This document shows positions 47,631 to 56,511 of a stretch of DNA of 64,000 nucleotides, piece after piece. The translations under genes and the position numbers were made by a program. The notes below the pieces were generated by a model that did no database searches, was not told the origin of the DNA, and was given only the letters and a program-made list of their open reading frames with translations. Location of the stretch: positions 186,001 to 250,000 of the forward strand of contig NZ_LLYA01000170.1 in NCBI RefSeq assembly GCF_001440415.1, read 5' to 3'. Every line of letters begins with the position of its first letter. Position 1 is the first letter of the stretch. This DNA comes from Bradyrhizobium retamae. Its GTDB lineage: Bacteria > Pseudomonadota > Alphaproteobacteria > Rhizobiales > Xanthobacteraceae.

Positions 47631-48077
47631 ATGAGCAACATGATCGTACGGGAACGGCACGGCGTGGACTCGGGAGATGGCGGGAAGGGGTTCGTCGTGA
47701 AGGGAAGTGCCGGCTACCGCGCCGAGCAGGGTTCTGACTATCAGCCAGGGATCAGCGCGGAGACTGTCGGCTCGAAAATGATCTGGCTCGGTATTATCAC
47801 CCTGCCGGCCGGCCGGCGCACCAAGGCCCATGTGCATGAGCATCACGAGACGGCGCTTTACATGATGAGCGGAGAAGAACTGGAGATCTGGACCGGCGAC
47901 CAGCTACAGCACTGTGAAAGGGTGCACCCCGGTGACTACATCTATATTCCGGCGGGCGTCCTGCACGTTGCAGTTAATCGCGCCGCCACGCCGTCGGTCT
48001 TCGTCGGATCGCGTAGTGAGGCGACTGCGCAGGAGAGCGTGGTGATGCGGCCGGAGATGGACGAGCGGGTCCCGTGA
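47631..48077 (+). CDS. Cupin-domain protein
   Basis: A 148-residue protein. Cupin motif 1 is HVHEHHETALYMMSG and motif 2 is PGDYIYIPAGVLHVAVN, with the His and Glu residues that bind a metal. The enzyme activity, if any, cannot be told. GGAGAG precedes ATG 47631. It is divergent from the CadC-like regulator and ends just before the duplicated hppA tail. Confidence 0.82.
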   Translation: MSNMIVRERHGVDSGDGGKGFVVKGSAGYRAEQGSDYQPGISAETVGSKMIWLGIITLPAGRRTKAHVHEHHETALYMMSGEELEIWTGDQLQHCERVHPGDYIYIPAGVLHVAVNRAATPSVFVGSRSEATAQESVVMRPEMDERVP

Positions 48078-48080
48078 GTG

Positions 48081-48156
48081 GCCGCTGGCGATCCTGACGC
48101 ACTGAGCGGCGACAAGCTGATCGAAAAAGAACCCCGCGGTGAAAGCCGCGGGGCTT
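48081..48156 (+). repeat. Diverged second copy of the hppA 3' end with terminator
   Basis: CTGGCGATCCTGACGCACTGAG matches the last codons of hppA (45903-45921) with one change; the following spacer and terminator stem CCCCGCGG (48132-48139), CCGCGGGG (48146-48153) match 45930-45974 with scattered changes. The copy no longer belongs to a gene. It can still terminate the cupin transcript, although its T-run is degraded (CTTTG). Confidence 0.75.
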
Positions 48157-48180
48157 TGATTTGGATGAGACGTCTGGCGC

Positions 48181-49185
48181 TCAGCCCGCGTCCATCTGCA
48201 GGCCTTCGCGCTTGATGATCTCGGCGAATTTTGCCGTCTCGGCCTGCACGAAATCGGAAAACTGTTGTGGCGTTCCCCAGTCGGCGGTCGCGCCCATCTT
48301 GCCGATTGTGTTCTTGACGTCATCCCGCGCCAGCATCGCCTTGATCTCCTTGTTGAGCGCTTCAACGGCGGGAGCGGGCGTGGCCTTCGGCAGGAAGATG
48401 CCGAACCAGGAGGAGACGTCGAACTTCGAAAGCTCCGGCGCGCTTTCGCGCATGGTCGGAACGTTCGGGGCGAGTGCGCTGCGCTCGGGTGTGGTGACAG
48501 CGAGCGCGGTGAGTTTGCCTTCCTGGGTCTGCGGCAGCGTCGGGTAAAGATTGTCGAACAGGATCTGGATATCGCCGGCCAGCGCCGCCTGCAGCGCGGG
48601 GCCTGCGCCGCGGAATGGCACGTGCACCATCTTCAATCCGGTGAGCTGCAGGAACCAGGCGCCGGTGAGGTGAGGGCTCTGTCCTACGCCTGAGGAGGCA
48701 TAGGTGAGCTTGTCCGGGTTGGCCTTGATGTAGGCGATCAATTCTCCGATCGACTTGATGCCGGTCGACGGATGCGCTGACACGATGTTCGGAATCCGGA
48801 TCATGTTGCTGACCGGCTGCAACTGGTCGGCCTTGTAGTTCATGTTGCGGAAGATGCTGTAGGCAATCGCATTCGGACCGGGATTACCGACCAGGATCAC
48901 ATGGCCGTCCGCCTTGCCTCGCACGACTTCGGCGGTGCCGATGGTGCCGCCGCCGCCTGAGCGGTTTTCCACGACCGCGGACTGGCCCCAGGCGGTCTGC
49001 AGATGTGCGGCCAGCAGCCGCCCCATCACGTCGGTACTGCCGCCGGCCGCTGCTGGCACGATGAGACGCACGGTCTCGGTCGGGCGCCAGTCGGAGCCGT
49101 AACTCGCGCGCGGCAAGATCGCCGCAGCGGAAATACCCGCGGCTCCGGTCAACACACGGCGGCGAGAAAAAGTTCTAATCGTCAC
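48181..49185 (-). CDS. Bug-family tripartite tricarboxylate transporter substrate-binding protein
   Basis: A 334-residue periplasmic protein with a twin-arginine-type signal (FSRRRVLTGAAGISAAAILP). The body starts RPTETVRLIVPAAAGGSTDV and has VVENRSGGGGTIGTAEV, then YASSGVGQSPHLTGAWF, the Bug ligand loops. It captures an unknown organic anion for a TctAB permease, none of which is adjacent; orphan Bug proteins are common in this group. Confidence 0.9.
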   Translation of the reverse strand: MTIRTFSRRRVLTGAAGISAAAILPRASYGSDWRPTETVRLIVPAAAGGSTDVMGRLLAAHLQTAWGQSAVVENRSGGGGTIGTAEVVRGKADGHVILVGNPGPNAIAYSIFRNMNYKADQLQPVSNMIRIPNIVSAHPSTGIKSIGELIAYIKANPDKLTYASSGVGQSPHLTGAWFLQLTGLKMVHVPFRGAGPALQAALAGDIQILFDNLYPTLPQTQEGKLTALAVTTPERSALAPNVPTMRESAPELSKFDVSSWFGIFLPKATPAPAVEALNKEIKAMLARDDVKNTIGKMGATADWGTPQQFSDFVQAETAKFAEIIKREGLQMDAG

Positions 49186-49398
49186 AAGTTAACTCCCTGC
49201 TGAATCATTATTGATTGGCAGCGAGCCTAGGCAACGCGCGCACGCAGGGCAAGCGGGCGACTTGGCACAGGTTTTCCGCCTCGCGGAACAGGCGAAGTCG
49301 CCATGACGTTTTGGAGTGAAGTGGGTGCGGTTCGCCTAACGACAACGCAAAGACAAAAGTGGGAGCTTGGTTCTGATTCAAGCGGAACAGATTGGGCG

Positions 49399-49884
49399 CT
49401 AGTTAAAGCTGAGTAGCTTGAACAGCGGCGTCAGATAGCTGAGTTCCTGGCCGGACGTCGGAGTGGTGCGGCTGATGAAGTCGAAGATCTTGCCGTCCTG
49501 TAATCCGTAATTGGCGAGCCGCGTCACCTGGCGGTTCTTGTCGAAATAGATCGCGATCACGCGCTGGTCGACGACCTGCTGGTTCATGAAAGCGACTTTG
49601 CGCTCGGAGCGCTGCGAGATGTAGTAAAATACCTCGCCGTTCAAGGTCGCGACCGTCGATGGCGTTCCCATCACGATCAGCACTTGGTCCTGGCTGGCGC
49701 CAATCGGAATCTGCTCCAGCGCGTTGGGCGGCAGGATGTAGCCCTTCTGGAACTGCTCGCCGGTGCATCCGGCGAGCACGGCACAGACCAGTGCAACAGC
49801 TGCGGCGGCGCGAAAACCGCGCCGGCGCGCGGTCAGGCGGCGCGGCGAGGACACGCGGGCGCTCAGGTGGCTCATTTCGGTCAT
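49399..49884 (-). CDS. bamE: Outer membrane assembly lipoprotein BamE
   Basis: A lipoprotein of about 160 residues: a basic N-terminus, hydrophobic AVALVCAVLAGC with the lipobox LAGC, then GYILPPNALEQIPIGASQDQVLIVMGTPS, the BamE/SmpA domain. It supports the BAM complex that inserts outer membrane proteins. The start is uncertain: ATG 49884 is chosen, but 49911 and 49875 are in frame. It is divergent from the gene at 49992. Confidence 0.88.
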   Translation of the reverse strand: MTEMSHLSARVSSPRRLTARRRGFRAAAAVALVCAVLAGCTGEQFQKGYILPPNALEQIPIGASQDQVLIVMGTPSTVATLNGEVFYYISQRSERKVAFMNQQVVDQRVIAIYFDKNRQVTRLANYGLQDGKIFDFISRTTPTSGQELSYLTPLFKLLSFN

Positions 49885-49991
49885 CTCAGGAATTCGCCCG
49901 TCCTCTTGCATCGCGCGGTGCGTTGACGTACCGGGCAGCACGCTGGATTGCAACATGCGCGGCCCGGGAGGGTTCGCTTGCGGAACCCACA

Positions 49992-50543
49992 ATGCTTTGG
50001 CCGTTCAATCACTTCAGGAAACCCCGGACGCCGCTGCGCGGCACCATCGAGGCCATCTATGGCATGATCGTGACGCAGGCGCGAGAACCGTTGTTTTATC
50101 GGGACTTTGCTGTTCCGGACACGGTTAACGGCCGTTTTGACCTGCTTCTCCTGCACTTGTGGCTGGTCCTGCGACGGCTGAAGTCGGTGGAGGGCGGCAC
50201 GATCCTATCGCAGGGGCTATTCGACCATTTTTGCAACGATATGGACGATAATCTGCGCGAGATGGGGGTCGGAGACCTCACGGTGCCCAAGCGCATGCAG
50301 GCCTTCGGCGAAGCCTTCTATGGCCGGACCGCGGCCTATGACCTGGCGCTGACCGAGGGCCGCGAGGCACTGGCGCAGGCGATGTGCAAGAATATCCTGA
50401 ATGGCGAGAACATCGAAAAGGCCCGACTGCTGGCCGCCTACGCCGAGGCGGCAATGGCGGGCCTCGACAGCCTCGACGAGGCGACGCTGGTCAGCGGCCG
50501 GGGCAAGTTTCCCTCGCCGGAGAAAACAGGCGGGCAGCAATGA
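49992..50543 (+). CDS. Ubiquinol-cytochrome c chaperone (CBP3/UQCC1 type)
   Basis: A 183-residue soluble helical protein: AIYGMIVTQAREPLFYRDFAVPD, RFDLLLLHLWLVLRRL and YGRTAAYDLAL, matching the ubiquinol-cytochrome c chaperone family that helps assemble the cytochrome bc1 complex. The stop overlaps the next ATG as ATGA, as is usual for this gene pair in alphaproteobacteria. Confidence 0.88.
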   Translation: MLWPFNHFRKPRTPLRGTIEAIYGMIVTQAREPLFYRDFAVPDTVNGRFDLLLLHLWLVLRRLKSVEGGTILSQGLFDHFCNDMDDNLREMGVGDLTVPKRMQAFGEAFYGRTAAYDLALTEGREALAQAMCKNILNGENIEKARLLAAYAEAAMAGLDSLDEATLVSGRGKFPSPEKTGGQQ

Positions 50544-51124
50544 GCAAGACTGGCACAGAGAAGCCCGACCCGTGGCGTGTTCCCGTTGTGGTCGCGCAGA
50601 TCCCCGAGACGGGCCTCCATCGCGATATCAAGGCCGACCAGGCCATCCGCAAAGCCGTGGCCGACACGGGCGGCTTGCGCGAGGTGCTATCGGTGCAGGC
50701 TTCCTTCGACGTGACGCCGAAGAGCGGCGGCCGCTTCCATGTGGCCGGCCATGTGCGGGCGCGGATCGGGCAGACCTGCGTGGTGACGCTGGAAGAGATC
50801 GAAAACGAGATCGACGAGCCGATCGACCTGATATTCGCTCCGCCCGAGCAGATTCCGCAGATGGCCGCGCTGGTCGATGATGCCGAGGTGAGCGACGAGG
50901 AAACGCCCGATCCGCCCGAGCCGATCGAGAACGGCATGATCGATCTCGGCAGGGTTGCCACCGATGCATTGTATCTCGCGGTCGATCCATATCCGCGCAA
51001 ACCTGGCGCCGTATTTGAGCCGGTGGTGGAAGCCGCCAAGCCGGGGGATCATCCGTTCGCGGCGCTCAAGGCGCTCAAGGCGGCGCCGAAGAAATCCGGC
51101 ACTAGGAAGCCCAAAGGCAAGTAG
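50540..51124 (+). CDS. DUF177/YceD-family protein
   Basis: A 194-residue acidic protein with RVGQTCVVTLEE-like and NEIDEPIDLIFAPPEQ and a final DLGRVATDALYLAVDPYPRKPGA, the YceD/DUF177 signature. The family is linked to 23S rRNA/large-subunit biogenesis. The start overlaps the previous gene (ATGA). It lies upstream of plsX as usual, without rpmF between. Confidence 0.88.
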   Translation: MSKTGTEKPDPWRVPVVVAQIPETGLHRDIKADQAIRKAVADTGGLREVLSVQASFDVTPKSGGRFHVAGHVRARIGQTCVVTLEEIENEIDEPIDLIFAPPEQIPQMAALVDDAEVSDEETPDPPEPIENGMIDLGRVATDALYLAVDPYPRKPGAVFEPVVEAAKPGDHPFAALKALKAAPKKSGTRKPKGK

Positions 51125-51426
51125 CTGGTGGCTAAAGTAGTCTATGGGGCCGCATTCGGTTTGACGTAGCTGCACTATCTCGCCAGGAATCCTCAATAAG
51201 ATATTGAATTATCTGAATATATTTCTTATTCTCGGGTTCGGGCCACACCGCTTCGCTTTTGCCAAAAGACGCCGGTCAAGAGGTTGTGTCGGGCCGGGGA
51301 CACGCTATTGTCGCCGCCCGGCGGAGGTGCGGTATCGCGTTTCGCCGAGCACCGCCTAACGGTGCCATTCCAGTGCGCCGCCGGCCTCTACGAGGGCCGC
51401 CAAGAGATCAGGTTTCCGGGACGTTC
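51125..51426. other. Intergenic region upstream of plsX
   Basis: 302 bases with an AT-rich patch at 51196-51232 that may be the promoter of plsX-fabH-ihfA. The plsX frame is open back to 51259 but lacks a plausible earlier start. No RNA element was recognised. Confidence 0.4.
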
Positions 51427-52473
51427 ATGCCGCAAAAGGTTCGCATCGCGCTTGACGCCATGGGTGGCGATGTCGGGCCATCGGTCGTCATTCCCGGCGC
51501 TGCAATTTCTTTGAAGCGGCATCCCGACAGCGAATTCCTACTCTACGGCGACAGCAAGCAGATCGACGAACAACTCGCCAAGTACCCGGCGCTGCAAAAG
51601 GCGTCGCGCGTGATCCATACCGACGTCACTGTGAGCATGCACGACAAGCCGAGCCAGGCGCTGCGTCGCGGCCGCAAGACGTCGTCGATGTGGCTTGCGA
51701 TTGATGCGGTGAAGAGAAAGGAGGCCGACGTCGCGGTCTCCGCGGGCAATACCGGCGCGCTGATGGCGATGGCGCGTTTCCATCTGCACACCATGCAAGG
51801 GATCGATCGTCCGGCCATTGCCGGCGTGTGGCCGACGGCGCGTGGCGATTCCGTCGTGCTCGATCTCGGCGCCACGATCGGCGGCGATGCGCACCATCTC
51901 GTGGCGCTGGCGGTGATGGGCAGCGCAATGGCAAGTGTGCTGCTGAACCGGGAACGGCCGACTGTCGGCCTCCTCAACATCGGGGTCGAGGAGATCAAGG
52001 GCCACGAGGAGATCCGCGAGGCGGCCGAGCTGCTGCGCGCGTCGCAGCTCAACTATATCGGCTTTGTCGAGGGCGACGGGATCGGCAAGGGCGCGGCCGA
52101 CGTGATCGTGTCGGAAGGCTTTAGCGGCAACATCGCGCTGAAGGCTGCGGAGGGAACCGCGCGCCAGATGGCGGACTTCCTGCGTCAGGCCATGACGAGC
52201 AGTTGGCTGTCCCGGATCGGTTATCTGTTCGCCCGCAGCGCGTTCAAGGCGCTGCGGGACAAGCTCGACCCGAATAAATCCAACGGCGGTGTTTTGCTCG
52301 GCTTGAAAGGCGTGGTCGTCAAAAGCCACGGCGGAATCAGCGCCGAAGGCTTTGCCTACGCAGTCGATGTTGGCTATGAGATGGTCCGCTGCGATCTCCT
52401 CACCAAGATCAATCAGATGATAAATAGCGACGGCAGTGCCATGGCACCGACCGCGCAGGAGGCTGTCTCGTGA
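51427..52473 (+). CDS. plsX: Phosphate acyltransferase PlsX
   Basis: A 348-residue protein: VRIALDAMGGDVGPSVVIPG, AVSAGNTGALMAMARF and GVEEIKGHEEIREAAELL. It makes acyl-phosphate from acyl-ACP for phospholipid synthesis. ATG 51427 gives the family N-terminus. It overlaps fabH by four bases (GTGA). Confidence 0.96.
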   Translation: MPQKVRIALDAMGGDVGPSVVIPGAAISLKRHPDSEFLLYGDSKQIDEQLAKYPALQKASRVIHTDVTVSMHDKPSQALRRGRKTSSMWLAIDAVKRKEADVAVSAGNTGALMAMARFHLHTMQGIDRPAIAGVWPTARGDSVVLDLGATIGGDAHHLVALAVMGSAMASVLLNRERPTVGLLNIGVEEIKGHEEIREAAELLRASQLNYIGFVEGDGIGKGAADVIVSEGFSGNIALKAAEGTARQMADFLRQAMTSSWLSRIGYLFARSAFKALRDKLDPNKSNGGVLLGLKGVVVKSHGGISAEGFAYAVDVGYEMVRCDLLTKINQMINSDGSAMAPTAQEAVS

Positions 52474-53447
52474 CTGCGAAACGTTCGGTGGTGCTGGGCT
52501 GCGGCTCTTACCTGCCGCAGAAGGTGCTGACCAATGCCGAACTGGCGGCCCGAATCGATACTTCGGACGAGTGGATCGTGCAGCGTACCGGCATTCGGGA
52601 ACGCCACATTGCGGCCGAAGGCGAGTTCACCTCGCACCTGGCGATCAACGCCGCGCGCGCGGCGCTGGAACATGCCGGGCTCGACGCCCAGGCGATCGAC
52701 CTGATCGTGCTCGCGACCTCGACGCCGGACAACACCTTTCCGGCCACCGCGGTTGCAGTCCAGAACGGGCTCGGTATCCATCATGGCGCCGCCTTCGATC
52801 TGCAGGCGGTGTGTTCCGGCTTCGTCTTCGCGCTCGCCACCGCCGACAATTTCCTGCGCTCCGGCGCCTACAAGCGCGCGCTGGTGATCGGTGCGGAGAC
52901 GTTTTCGCGCATTCTCGATTGGAACGACCGTGGCACCTGCGTGCTGTTCGGCGACGGCGCCGGAGCGGTCGTGCTGGAGGCGCAGGACCAGCCGGGTTTG
53001 CCGTCCGATCGCGGCGTGCTCACGACCCATCTGCGCTCGGACGGTCGGCACCAGTCGAAGCTGTTCGTGGACGGCGGCCCGTCCACGACGCAGACCGTCG
53101 GCCATCTCCGGATGGAGGGCCGCGAAGTGTTCAAGCACGCGGTCGGCATGATCACGGACGTCATCGTGGACGCCTTCGATGCGACCGGGACGACGGCCGA
53201 GGACATCGACTGGTTCATCCCGCATCAGGCCAACAAGCGAATCATCGATGCTTCGGCGCATAAGCTTCATATTGCGCCGCAGAAGGTGGTGCTGACCGTC
53301 GATTTGCACGGCAACACGTCGGCTGCGTCGATCCCGCTGGCGCTCGGCGTCGCCGTCAAGGACGGGCGGGTGAAGAAAGGCGATCTCGTGCTGTTCGAAG
53401 CCATGGGCGGCGGCTTCACCTGGGGTTCCGCGCTGGTGCGCTGGTAG
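52470..53447 (+). CDS. fabH: 3-oxoacyl-ACP synthase III FabH
   Basis: A 325-residue thiolase-fold enzyme with the catalytic Cys in LQAVCSGFVFAL, His in WFIPHQANKRII and Asn in HGNTSAASIPLA. It starts fatty acid synthesis from acetyl-CoA and malonyl-ACP. GTG 52470 overlaps the plsX stop. Confidence 0.96.
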   Translation: MTAKRSVVLGCGSYLPQKVLTNAELAARIDTSDEWIVQRTGIRERHIAAEGEFTSHLAINAARAALEHAGLDAQAIDLIVLATSTPDNTFPATAVAVQNGLGIHHGAAFDLQAVCSGFVFALATADNFLRSGAYKRALVIGAETFSRILDWNDRGTCVLFGDGAGAVVLEAQDQPGLPSDRGVLTTHLRSDGRHQSKLFVDGGPSTTQTVGHLRMEGREVFKHAVGMITDVIVDAFDATGTTAEDIDWFIPHQANKRIIDASAHKLHIAPQKVVLTVDLHGNTSAASIPLALGVAVKDGRVKKGDLVLFEAMGGGFTWGSALVRW

Positions 53448-53578
53448 ACGCGGCGCAAAAATACTGTCTAAAATTGTAGTGCGGTTCCATGCTTCTGCAT
53501 GATGGTCGCTGTTGACCATTGCGTGCTAACCTCATAATTTCAGGGAATAAATTGTTCGCCGAGAGTGCGGGGCAGGCG

Positions 53579-53908
53579 ATGACCGGGACCGGAAAAACAG
53601 TCACACGTGTCGATTTGTGCGAGGCGGTCTACCAGAAGGTGGGCCTGTCGCGAACGGAATCCTCGGCATTTGTCGAGCTCGTTCTGAAAGAGATCACTGA
53701 TTGCCTGGAGAAGGGCGAGACGGTGAAGCTGTCGTCGTTCGGCTCCTTCATGGTGCGCAAGAAGGGTCAGCGTATCGGACGTAACCCGAAGACCGGTACT
53801 GAAGTGCCGATCTCGCCGCGTCGCGTGATGGTGTTCAAGCCATCGGCGATCCTGAAGCAGCGGATCAACGGCCACGCGCCCGGCAACGGCGAAAGCAAGA
53901 CCGACTAA
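53579..53908 (+). CDS. ihfA: Integration host factor alpha subunit
   Basis: A 109-residue HU/IHF protein: VTRVDLCEAVYQKVGLSR, VKLSSFGSFMVRKKGQRIGRNPKTG and SPRRVMVFKPS. The beta-arm RNPKTG with Pro bends DNA. IHF also serves integrases, relevant to the element that starts 750 bases downstream. Confidence 0.96.
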   Translation: MTGTGKTVTRVDLCEAVYQKVGLSRTESSAFVELVLKEITDCLEKGETVKLSSFGSFMVRKKGQRIGRNPKTGTEVPISPRRVMVFKPSAILKQRINGHAPGNGESKTD

Positions 53909-54012
53909 CAAGACCGATTAACAAAACCGACTAGCGAGATCGAATAGCACGGCTGCGTAGCAAGGCGAGTACCGCGTCTTCACCAACGAAATAAGTTGAG
54001 AGGAGCTGGCAC

Positions 54013-54567
54013 TTGGACAAGGCCCCGGATGCGTTTCGCACCATCAGCGAAGTCGCTGAAGAACTCGACATTCCCCAGCACGTGCTGCGGTTCTGGGAGA
54101 CGCGGTTCGCCCAGATCAAGCCGATGAAGCGAAGCGGCGGGCGGCGTTACTACCGCCCGGACGATGTTGATCTGCTGAAGGGCATCCGCCGTCTGCTGTA
54201 CGGCGAGGGCTATACGATCCGCGGCGTGCAGCGGATCCTCAAAGAGCACGGTATCAAATCGGTGCAGGGCCTTGCCGACCAGACCTCGGCGGTCACCTTC
54301 GGCGCTGTCGAGGAAGCGATCGGCCTCAGCCTGCAGGAGCCCGATGAGGGCGAGATTCCGACTGTCGCAGCCGACGACGAGGACTTCGAGACAGAAGAGA
54401 AGGAAATCGACTACCGATTTGCCGACACCGACGACGACGGCATTTTGCTGCCGTTTGCGAGGGCCAAGCCGGGCCCGTCGGACGCCGACCGCGAGCGCCT
54501 GGAGCGGGTGCTGCAGGACCTGATCGCCTGCAAGCAATTGCTGGATAACGCGCTGAAGGACGGTTGA
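54013..54567 (+). CDS. MerR-family transcriptional regulator
   Basis: A 184-residue protein: FRTISEVAEELDIPQHVLRFWE, RRYYRPDDVDLLKGIRRLLYG. An acidic middle (DEDFETEEKEIDYRF) leads to a C-terminal helix. It is the MerR-like gene that follows ihfA in alphaproteobacteria; effector unknown. The start is TTG 54013 with GAGAGGAG upstream. Confidence 0.9.
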   Translation: MDKAPDAFRTISEVAEELDIPQHVLRFWETRFAQIKPMKRSGGRRYYRPDDVDLLKGIRRLLYGEGYTIRGVQRILKEHGIKSVQGLADQTSAVTFGAVEEAIGLSLQEPDEGEIPTVAADDEDFETEEKEIDYRFADTDDDGILLPFARAKPGPSDADRERLERVLQDLIACKQLLDNALKDG

Positions 54568-54655
54568 GGGCTGCGGAACCGGCCGGTCCATTGGCCTCAA
54601 TGAGACCGCTCTCTTGCCTTGCGCCGGGCCCTGATCAAAGCTAATGGAACGGCAT

Positions 54656-54733
54656 CGGAGCGTGGCGCAGCCCGGTTAGCGCACTAGTCTGGGAGACTAG
54701 GGGTCGGAGGTTCAAATCCTCTCGCTCCGACCA
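54656..54733 (+). tRNA. tRNA-Pro (anticodon GGG)
   Basis: Acceptor CGGAGCG (54656-54662) pairs with CGCTCCG (54723-54729), followed by A and an encoded CCA. The anticodon stem CTAGT/ACTAG holds the loop CTGGGAG with GGG at 54691-54693. The T arm is GGAGG, TTCAAAT, CCTCT. Its 3' end is the likely attachment site of the element to the right, whose integrase gene ends 105 bases further on. Confidence 0.95.
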
Positions 54734-54838
54734 ATTTACTCAACAAATTCAAGGTCGTTTCTGAACGGGCAGTTGCCACCCAACCGCCCGTTGCCATTCG
54801 GTTGCCAAAACTGTTCGCCGGACGTTCGCCGATCGCGC

Positions 54839-55909
54839 TCAATTTCCGCCCCCTGGCATCCCAACGCCGGCCCGCTTGTCTCGGTAGTCCTCGAGCTTCT
54901 GGATTGCGTTCGCCGCCAGCACGCCGCGGCGGGCAAGATAAGCATCAATCACGCGCTGTGCCTTGTCCACGCTCCAAGTAAGCGCCTCGGCTATCTCTGG
55001 CGCAGTCGCGCCAGCCTCGGCTAGCAGCGTCGCGGCGGTGCCGCGGTTGTCGTGGAAATTCAGTTCGCCGGCGTTCACCCTGTCGGCGTCCTCGCGCCAA
55101 TGCTCGTTGAAATAGCGCCGAGTGTATGCCTTGCCGGTGGGCGTCAGCACGACGAGAGCGCCGGTCCGGGTAAGCCCGTCCAGGTGCGCTTTTAGTTCGC
55201 GCGTGGCCGGTATCCACAGAAGTTTTTTCGTCTTGCTCGATCGAATTTGGACCCTCTCGCCATCGTAGCGCGTCCAAGGGAATTTGCGGACGTCGGCGGC
55301 GCGCATGGCGGTGTTTCGCACAAGGATCATTGCCGTCGCCATCGCAGCGCGCGCGGTCCTGATGAATTGCTGTTGCAGCTCTTCCGGCCAAACCTTGTCC
55401 GCGCGGTCGCTCTTGTACAGCCGCTCAAACGACGGGATCGGGTGATATTTGATCCGCCGTTTTTCTTTCGCGAAGCTGAGGACGCGACATAGCGCCGACA
55501 TGAGATTGTCGGCGGAGCGGTGCGAGGTCTTGCCAAGCTCCTGATGCCACGCCAGCGCGTCGGCGGCGAAGGCGTCGGCGTCATCCTGGTTGTTAAAGGT
55601 GTCCTCGGGGACGGTCCCCCATTTGGTTTCTATCCGCTTCAACTTCCACGGATATTGCAGGCGGCTTTCCTCGCTCAGTGAGTTGAACGTTTCCGACGTG
55701 TCGAAAAACCGGATCAGGTCCGTTAGCGTCTTTTTGCCGGCTCGCCGCTTCTTCTTCTCGGCGTCGGCGTAGCTCTCGGCGAGCCGGTCCGGATCCAGCG
55801 GCAGGCCGGTGGCGCGGTGATACAGGTAGATGCGGACTGACCCGTCCGCCATCTTCTTCGCGGTGCGCTTGATGCCGCGGAGTTTAAGCGGCTTCCGTCT
55901 TAGACGCAT
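54839..55909 (-). CDS. Tyrosine-type integrase
   Basis: A 356-residue site-specific recombinase. The catalytic Arg is in RNTAMRAADVRKFPW, the His-x-x-Arg in NFHDNRGTAATLL, and the Tyr probably in VIDAYLARRG. The N-terminal half is a core-binding helical domain. Its 3' end faces the tRNA-Pro gene, the usual layout of an element inserted in a tRNA 3' end. The start overlaps the excisionase-like gene by 26 bases. Confidence 0.93.
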   Translation of the reverse strand: MRLRRKPLKLRGIKRTAKKMADGSVRIYLYHRATGLPLDPDRLAESYADAEKKKRRAGKKTLTDLIRFFDTSETFNSLSEESRLQYPWKLKRIETKWGTVPEDTFNNQDDADAFAADALAWHQELGKTSHRSADNLMSALCRVLSFAKEKRRIKYHPIPSFERLYKSDRADKVWPEELQQQFIRTARAAMATAMILVRNTAMRAADVRKFPWTRYDGERVQIRSSKTKKLLWIPATRELKAHLDGLTRTGALVVLTPTGKAYTRRYFNEHWREDADRVNAGELNFHDNRGTAATLLAEAGATAPEIAEALTWSVDKAQRVIDAYLARRGVLAANAIQKLEDYRDKRAGVGMPGGGN

Positions 55910-56138
55910 TGTCAGCTTTCCAACGCTGGTACGGGCTCAGTTCCTCGGCCGGCGATCGTGTCACAATGCCCGACGCGGCGTCTAGGGCAAGGTCCAGCGC
56001 CTTGCGGTCGTAAATGTTGGTCCCGGGGATCGGATTGACGTCGACAATCCCCTGTCGGCGCCACCGGTCGAACGCCGCGAGCGTGGCGCAGCCGCAATAG
56101 TCGGCGGCTTCCTGCTTTGATAGGCCGCGCTTCGTCAA
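55884..56138 (-). CDS. Excisionase-like small HTH protein
   Basis: An 84-residue protein: TKRGLSKQEAADYCGCATLAAF resembles the winged/MerR-like helix of phage Xis proteins. TTG 56138 overlaps the stop of the small ORF upstream as TTGA. A longer frame to 56393 is open but is out of keeping with the small ORFs on other frames. Its place directly before the integrase supports the role. Confidence 0.65.
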   Translation of the reverse strand: MTKRGLSKQEAADYCGCATLAAFDRWRRQGIVDVNPIPGTNIYDRKALDLALDAASGIVTRSPAEELSPYQRWKADNASKTEAA

Positions 56139-56227
56139 ATCAATCGCTCCTTCTGCTCGGCAGTTTCGTAGTCGGCGCGGATCGCCTCGAAAATTGCAAT
56201 CTGTTCGTCGGCCTGGCGCTTCGTCAT
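56135..56227 (-). CDS. Small phage-type protein, 30 residues
   Basis: MTKRQADEQIAIFEAIRADY then ETAEQKERLI. A charged helix. TAAGG precedes the ATG at 56227 and the stop overlaps the TTG of the excisionase-like gene. The unbroken chain of overlaps suggests translation; function unknown. Confidence 0.55.
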   Translation of the reverse strand: MTKRQADEQIAIFEAIRADYETAEQKERLI

Positions 56228-56233
56228 GCGGCC

Positions 56234-56344
56234 TTACTCGATCCAGCGCGGATAGACGCGGCGGCGGTAGGAAAGCTCGCGGTCGACGGCCTTCCGTTTT
56301 TGCTCGGCGGTGAATGTCACCGTAGCGGGTAGCTGTCCGGCCAT
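56234..56344 (-). CDS. Small phage-type protein, 36 residues
   Basis: MAGQLPATVTFTAEQKRKAV then DRELSYRRRVYPRWIE. AGGAGAATTCCGGA... lies upstream (TTAGGAGAAT on the minus strand before 56344), a good ribosome site. It ends seven bases before the next small ORF. No known family. Confidence 0.55.
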   Translation of the reverse strand: MAGQLPATVTFTAEQKRKAVDRELSYRRRVYPRWIE

Positions 56345-56511
56345 TCCGGAATTCTCCTAAGTCTCGGCCGCGGCGGCTCGGGATCGTCTCCAAAACACGC
56401 GCGCTTGATGTTGCAGATTGAGCAAGCCGCGTAACATTGCGGTCCGGTGGTCGGTCGATCGCCTTTCCGGGCGCAGTCGTTGCAAACGGGAGGCGTCAAA
56501 ATCCCCTCCAT
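56317..56511 (-). CDS. Small Cys-rich phage protein
   Basis: A 64-residue protein with two Cys pairs, CNDCARKG and CYAACSICNIKRACF, suggesting a zinc ribbon. ATG 56511 lies inside the 3' end of the HNH gene (16-base overlap). Function unknown. Confidence 0.6.
   Translation of the reverse strand: MEGILTPPVCNDCARKGDRPTTGPQCYAACSICNIKRACFGDDPEPPRPRLRRIPEWPDSYPLR

Noticed and set aside
51259..51426. N-terminal extension of plsX
   Set aside because: The open frame upstream of 51427 has no ribosome site and the family begins at MPQKVRIALDAMGG.
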